Part shown: piece after piece, positions 33,833 to 36,523 of the stretch
Position numbering within the stretch: position 1 is the first letter of the stretch
Layout of the letters: each line of letters starts with the position of its first letter
Source of the DNA: Puniceicoccus vermicola
Lineage (GTDB): Bacteria > Verrucomicrobiota > Verrucomicrobiia > Opitutales > Puniceicoccaceae
Direction: 5' to 3'
Length of the DNA: 36,523 bases
NCBI RefSeq assembly: GCF_014230055.1
Contig: NZ_JACHVA010000131.1
Location: 1-36,523, forward strand
The notes under the pieces: model-generated
Database searches by the model: none
Told to the model about the DNA's origin: nothing
What the model saw: the letters and a program-made list of their open reading frames with translations, nothing else
Translations under genes and position numbers: made by a program

Positions 33833-34243
33833 TCAGGTCGGGCTATCCATGCTTTCCAGCTCGGCCAATCGTTTCCGCAAGCGTGCTTTCTCGGCTTCGA
33901 TCGATTCGGGATAGGGGGCTGACGGGGTTTTAGCGGTAGCGATCGACTCCGGTTCTTCGATGATGTGGTCGTTGGTGAGGTACACCCCACTCATCATGGA
34001 CGTCTTTACGTGGGCCTGATGAATTCTTCCCTCTTTGTCCTTAAAGACAATCTGGTAAATCCGGGAGTCCTTCTCGCCAAACCATCCCGGACCAAAGGGA
34101 TCCCAGCTTTTGTCGAGGAGCTCGTATCCTTGTTCGCGGATGTAGCGTTCGACGCGTTCGCCGTCGAAGGATCCCGCCGCCATGCGAATGATGATCGCGA
34201 GGACGATGAAAAATCCGAAGATCAAAAAAATCTCAGAACCCAT
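33833..34243 (-). CDS. Membrane-anchored protein of unknown function
   Basis: A 136-aa protein with one N-terminal helix (EIFLIFGFFIVLAIIIRMAA). A soluble domain follows (RYIREQGYELLDKSWDPFGP, then GWFGEKDSRIYQIVFKDKEG), and a Glu/Arg-rich C-terminal coiled-coil-like end (ESIEAEKARLRKRLAELES). No family is recognised. It begins 10 bases after the 68-aa membrane protein gene. Confidence 0.7.
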   Translation of the reverse strand: MGSEIFLIFGFFIVLAIIIRMAAGSFDGERVERYIREQGYELLDKSWDPFGPGWFGEKDSRIYQIVFKDKEGRIHQAHVKTSMMSGVYLTNDHIIEEPESIATAKTPSAPYPESIEAEKARLRKRLAELESMDSPT

Positions 34244-34253
34244 GACGATCGAT

Positions 34254-34460
34254 CTAGCGAGCTTTGGTGAAGACCCCGGCGAAGTAGAGGCCGACCAGTG
34301 AGATCAAGACAGGGCCAACGACTTGGCCGATCGTTCTGGCGGAATCCGCCCCGGCCCCGTTTTGAGTCATCAGGACTTGCACGGCGGCAATGATGCCAAT
34401 TGCGAAAAGGAGCCATCCGACGGTCTTGCTCACCTTTTGTTTGTAGGGGTTGTCGTTCAT
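34254..34460 (-). CDS. Small two-helix membrane protein, unknown
   Basis: A 68-aa protein with two membrane helices (TVGWLLFAIGIIAAVQVLM and IGQVVGPVLISLVGLYFAGV). Its ATG at 34460 overlaps the previous gene's stop by four bases (ATGA), so translation is coupled. No function is recognised. Confidence 0.7.
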   Translation of the reverse strand: MNDNPYKQKVSKTVGWLLFAIGIIAAVQVLMTQNGAGADSARTIGQVVGPVLISLVGLYFAGVFTKAR

Positions 34461-34840
34461 GATGAGTTTTTCTGAGATATCTTGATTCGTCTTCGACGGA
34501 TCCAGTTTTTTCCTGTTTCTCGAAAATAGGTATAGATGAGAGTGATTAGAAGAAAGGAAAGAAGCCAGACTGTAGGTTTTTGGTAGAGGCGGGACAGATC
34601 ACAATTTAACTGGAGATTTTTCCAGAAAATGGGGTCGAGGTTTATTCTATTTTCAGGAGAGCTTGGATCCTGGGCCGAGATCTGAGAATAGAGAATACGG
34701 GTTTTCTCGGAGACGATGCGTTGGGCTTGCGCACTGATAATAAAAGTTAAGATCCAAAAGTAGGTTATGGAAACAAAAGCGAGCCACCAGAAGAGGCGCA
34801 TGATCACCTTTCCCGATAACTTCTTTAGAATTTGGATCAA
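34457..34840 (-). CDS. Two-helix membrane protein, unknown
   Basis: A 127-aa protein with a helix near residues 16-37 (LFWWLAFVSITYFWILTFII), a soluble loop, and a second helix (PTVWLLSFLLITLIYTYF) before a very basic tail (GKNWIRRRRIKI). A start at the internal Met 14 is also possible. It lies 10 bases after the 104-aa protein gene and overlaps the next gene by four bases. No family is recognised. Confidence 0.65.
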   Translation of the reverse strand: MIQILKKLSGKVIMRLFWWLAFVSITYFWILTFIISAQAQRIVSEKTRILYSQISAQDPSSPENRINLDPIFWKNLQLNCDLSRLYQKPTVWLLSFLLITLIYTYFRETGKNWIRRRRIKISQKNSS

Positions 34841-34850
34841 ATCAATGAGC

Positions 34851-35165
34851 TTAGCGTCTCAAGGATGAGACTGGGGAAGAATCCGAAGAATAGCTAATTT
34901 GCGGGGATATCTTTGCATTCTCATTCTTAGACTCCGGAGCGAGAAGAATATACAGAATCATTCCAAACCAATTCAGAACGCAGAGAACGATAGTCCAACA
35001 GATTTTGTCGGTAGGGTTCATGTCTTCACTTTTGAGGTGCGCAATGAGGCACCACAACCAAGCGATTTCCACTAGAAAACCGATGCAAATGAAGGGAATC
35101 AGAAAACTACGAACTTTGTCCGGACCCAATAGTTCGGAGAGAGAGATGTCGATCAAGGCAATCAT
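34851..35165 (-). CDS. Small two-helix membrane protein, unknown
   Basis: A 104-aa protein from an ATG at 35165. The frame is open upstream to 35435, but that part overlaps the repeat array and is not protein-like. Helices: VRSFLIPFICIGFLVEIAWL and ICWTIVLCVLNWFGMILYIL, the second ending LLAPES. This layout is like the PLDc_N-type two-helix domain. The tail is Asn/Lys/Ser-rich. It is probably first in a minus-strand operon down to 33362. Confidence 0.65.
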   Translation of the reverse strand: MIALIDISLSELLGPDKVRSFLIPFICIGFLVEIAWLWCLIAHLKSEDMNPTDKICWTIVLCVLNWFGMILYILLAPESKNENAKISPQISYSSDSSPVSSLRR

Positions 35166-35400
35166 GGAGGGGTGCTCTAATTTCTGCTTCTTCCATAGGA
35201 CCGGGAATTGGAGCTGGAGGCAATGATTCTTTCTCTCCGTACCGTGCATCCCTCTGAAGCAGAATAAACGGCTGCGCCGCAGCGGAACGGAGGATCCAGG
35301 GAAAATCCCGCCACACCACTGAAGACCTCGGAAGTCCGAAGTAGTGAGAGCATCCTGCTCTCTCACACGTAGGAACGGGCAGGTTTCGTTCTCCCGCCGG

Positions 35401-35533
35401 CTACTCCTCGGTGAAGCGCCGATAGAGATCTGCATAGTGTCCTTTTTCGGATAGGAGGTCGCGGTGATTGCCGCGCTCGCTGATCTCGCCTTGATCGAGA
35501 AGGAGGACCTGATCGGCTTCGCGGATGGTCAAT
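35401..35533 (-). pseudogene. ABC exporter C-terminal fragment, array copy 1
   Basis: Reads PLTIREADQVLLLDQGEISE then RGNHRDLLSEKGHYADLYRR and FTEE with a stop at 35403-35401. This is the region after the switch His of an MsbA-type ATPase (HRLSTIR...). The rest of the gene is absent. Confidence 0.85.
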
Positions 35534-35646
35534 GGAGGATCCAGGGAAAATCCCCGGCACAGCACTAAATACTCCGGAAAGCCCAAAGTAGTGAGAGCAT
35601 CCTGCTCTCTCACGCGTAGGAGCGGGCAGGATTCGCTTTTACGCTA

Positions 35647-35779
35647 CTACTCCTCGGTAAAGCGCCGATAGAGATCTGCGTAGTGTCCTTTTCCGGAAAG
35701 GAGGTCGCGGTGATTGCCGCACTCGATGATCTCGCCTAGATCGAGAACGAGGACCCGATCGGCTTTACGGATAGTCAGT
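35647..35779 (-). pseudogene. ABC exporter C-terminal fragment, array copy 2
   Basis: Reads PLTIRKADRVLVLDLGEIIE then CGNHRDLLSGKGHYADLYRR and FTEE-stop. The Cys of ECGNH and the Gly of SGKG differ from copy 1, so missense changes are tolerated. Confidence 0.85.
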
Positions 35780-35891
35780 GGAGGATCTAAGGGAAATCCC
35801 CGGCACAGCACTGAAGACGTGGGAAGTCCAAAGTAGTGAGAGCATCCTGCTCTCTCACACGCAGGAACGGGCAGGATTCGCTTTTACGCGA

Positions 35892-36024
35892 CTACTCCTC
35901 GGTAAAGCGCCGATAGAGATCTGCGTAGTGTCCTTTTTCAGAAAGGAGGTCGCGGTGATTGCCGCGCTCGATGATCTCGTTTTGATCGAGAAGGAGAACC
36001 TGATCGGCTTTACGGATAGTCAAT
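35892..36024 (-). pseudogene. ABC exporter C-terminal fragment, array copy 3
   Basis: Reads PLTIRKADQVLLLDQNEIIE then RGNHRDLLSEKGHYADLYRR and FTEE-stop. An upstream start makes a 65-residue frame by reading through the hairpin, but this looks accidental. Confidence 0.85.
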
Positions 36025-36135
36025 GGAGGATCCAGGAAAATCCCCGCCACAGCACTGAATACGTCGGAAATCCAAAGTAGTGAGAGCATCCTACTCTCTC
36101 ACGCGCAGGAACGGGCAGGATTCGCTTTTACGCTA

Positions 36136-36268
36136 CTACTCCTCGGTAAAGCGCCGATAGAGATCTGCGTAGTGTCCTTTTCCGGAAAGGAGGTCGCGGT
36201 GATTGCCGCACTCGATGATCTCGTTTTGATCGAGAAGGAGAACCTGATCGGCTTTACGGAGGGTCAAT
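36136..36268 (-). pseudogene. ABC exporter C-terminal fragment, array copy 4
   Basis: Same segment as copy 3, with ECGNH and SGKG as in copy 2 and a leucine in PLTLRKAD. The reading frame to the stop is kept. Confidence 0.85.
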
Positions 36269-36381
36269 GGAGGATCCAGGGAAAATCCGGGCCACAACAC
36301 TGAATACGTGGGAAGTCCAAAGTAGTGAGAGCATCCTGCTCTCTCACGCGCAGGAACAGGCAGGGTTGGTTTTCCCGCCGA

Positions 36382-36514
36382 CTACTCCTCGGTGAAACGC
36401 CGATAGAGATCTGCATAGTGTCCTTTTTCGGAAAGGAGGTCGCGGTGATTGCCGCACTCGATGATCTCGTTTTGATCGAGAAGGAGAACCTGATCGGCTT
36501 TACGGAGGGTCAAT
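36382..36514 (-). pseudogene. ABC exporter C-terminal fragment, array copy 5
   Basis: Same segment (PLTLRKADQVLLLDQNEIIE then CGNHRDLLSEKGHYADLYRR). It too starts at the GGATCC junction, so it is not yet the true gene; the donor gene and more copies are expected to the right of the window. Confidence 0.8.
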
Positions 36515-36523
36515 GGAGGATCC

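Larger units (their letters stand above)
35289..36523. repeat. Tandem array of ~245-bp units, running off the window
   Basis: Units begin with GGAGGATCC at 35289, 35534, 35780, 36025, 36269 and 36515 (periods 244-246), giving five complete units and the start of a sixth. On the plus strand each unit reads: GGAGGATCCAGGGAAAATCC, a GTAG-headed hairpin TGAGAGCATCCTGCTCTC-type, AGGAACGGGCAGG, then the reverse complement of an ABC-exporter C-terminus (from its stop TAG), then GGAGGATCC again. Copies differ at a few percent of positions. The array occupies the 5' side of the small-membrane-protein operon. It is also the only content of 35166-36523. Confidence 0.92.

Noticed and set aside
35401-36089. 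Short hybrid proteins (65-70 aa) made of hairpin sequence plus the ABC C-terminus
   Set aside because: The upstream part reads through a palindrome and differs between copies in frame and start. There is no ribosome-binding site, so translation is unlikely.

Overview
The window looks like a chromosomal segment from a Verrucomicrobiota bacterium, probably of the Opitutales/Puniceicoccales type. This is inferred from two PEP-CTERM proteins with LamG-like domains, a very large PilX-like protein beside carbohydrate enzymes, a LacI regulator with a sodium:solute symporter, and many palindromic intergenic repeats. No rRNA or ribosomal gene is present to confirm it.

Layout. Positions 1-765 hold the 5' part of an IS5-family transposase, cut by the window edge. 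A 980-base gene-poor stretch follows with a 36-nt 5' fragment of a tRNA, then an intact tRNA-His with a terminator. From about 2 to 15 kb lies a carbohydrate-utilisation region: a LacI-type repressor, a D-2-hydroxyacid dehydrogenase, an SSS symporter, a minus-strand run (trehalase-like GH37 enzyme, CE7-type esterase, 1152-aa PilX-like protein, small exported protein), and a secreted polysaccharide-lyase-like protein. Four copies of an 18-bp operator (best copy TGCTCAACAGTTTGAGCA) lie upstream of the repressor/dehydrogenase pair, the GH37 gene, the lyase-like gene and a PEP-CTERM gene. This points to one local regulon.

From 16 to 23 kb there is an exported TSP3-repeat protein, a bacterial pentameric ligand-gated ion channel related to ELIC/GLIC, a tandem array of 179-bp repeats, a second PEP-CTERM protein and an ABC exporter. 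From 23 to 32.7 kb lies a second functional region: a TauB/SsuB-type ATPase, a one-component regulator joining a Cache-like sensor to a LuxR helix-turn-helix, an array of 191-bp repeats, an MFS transporter broken by a 10-bp tandem duplication, a TauC-type permease, a TauA/NitT-type binding protein, a Rieske oxygenase alpha subunit, a formylglycine-enzyme-like protein lacking the cysteine pair, and a TIM-barrel isomerase/epimerase. Together these look like uptake and oxidative catabolism of an unidentified small organic compound.

From 32.8 to 35.2 kb is a minus-strand group of small membrane or accessory proteins (DoxX, SRPBCC and four unknowns). The window ends in a third array of about 245-bp units, each carrying the last ~44 codons of an ABC exporter gene fused to a palindrome. 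The three arrays share a design: a GTAG tetranucleotide followed by an imperfect hairpin, as in REP/BIME elements, with base changes that preserve pairing.
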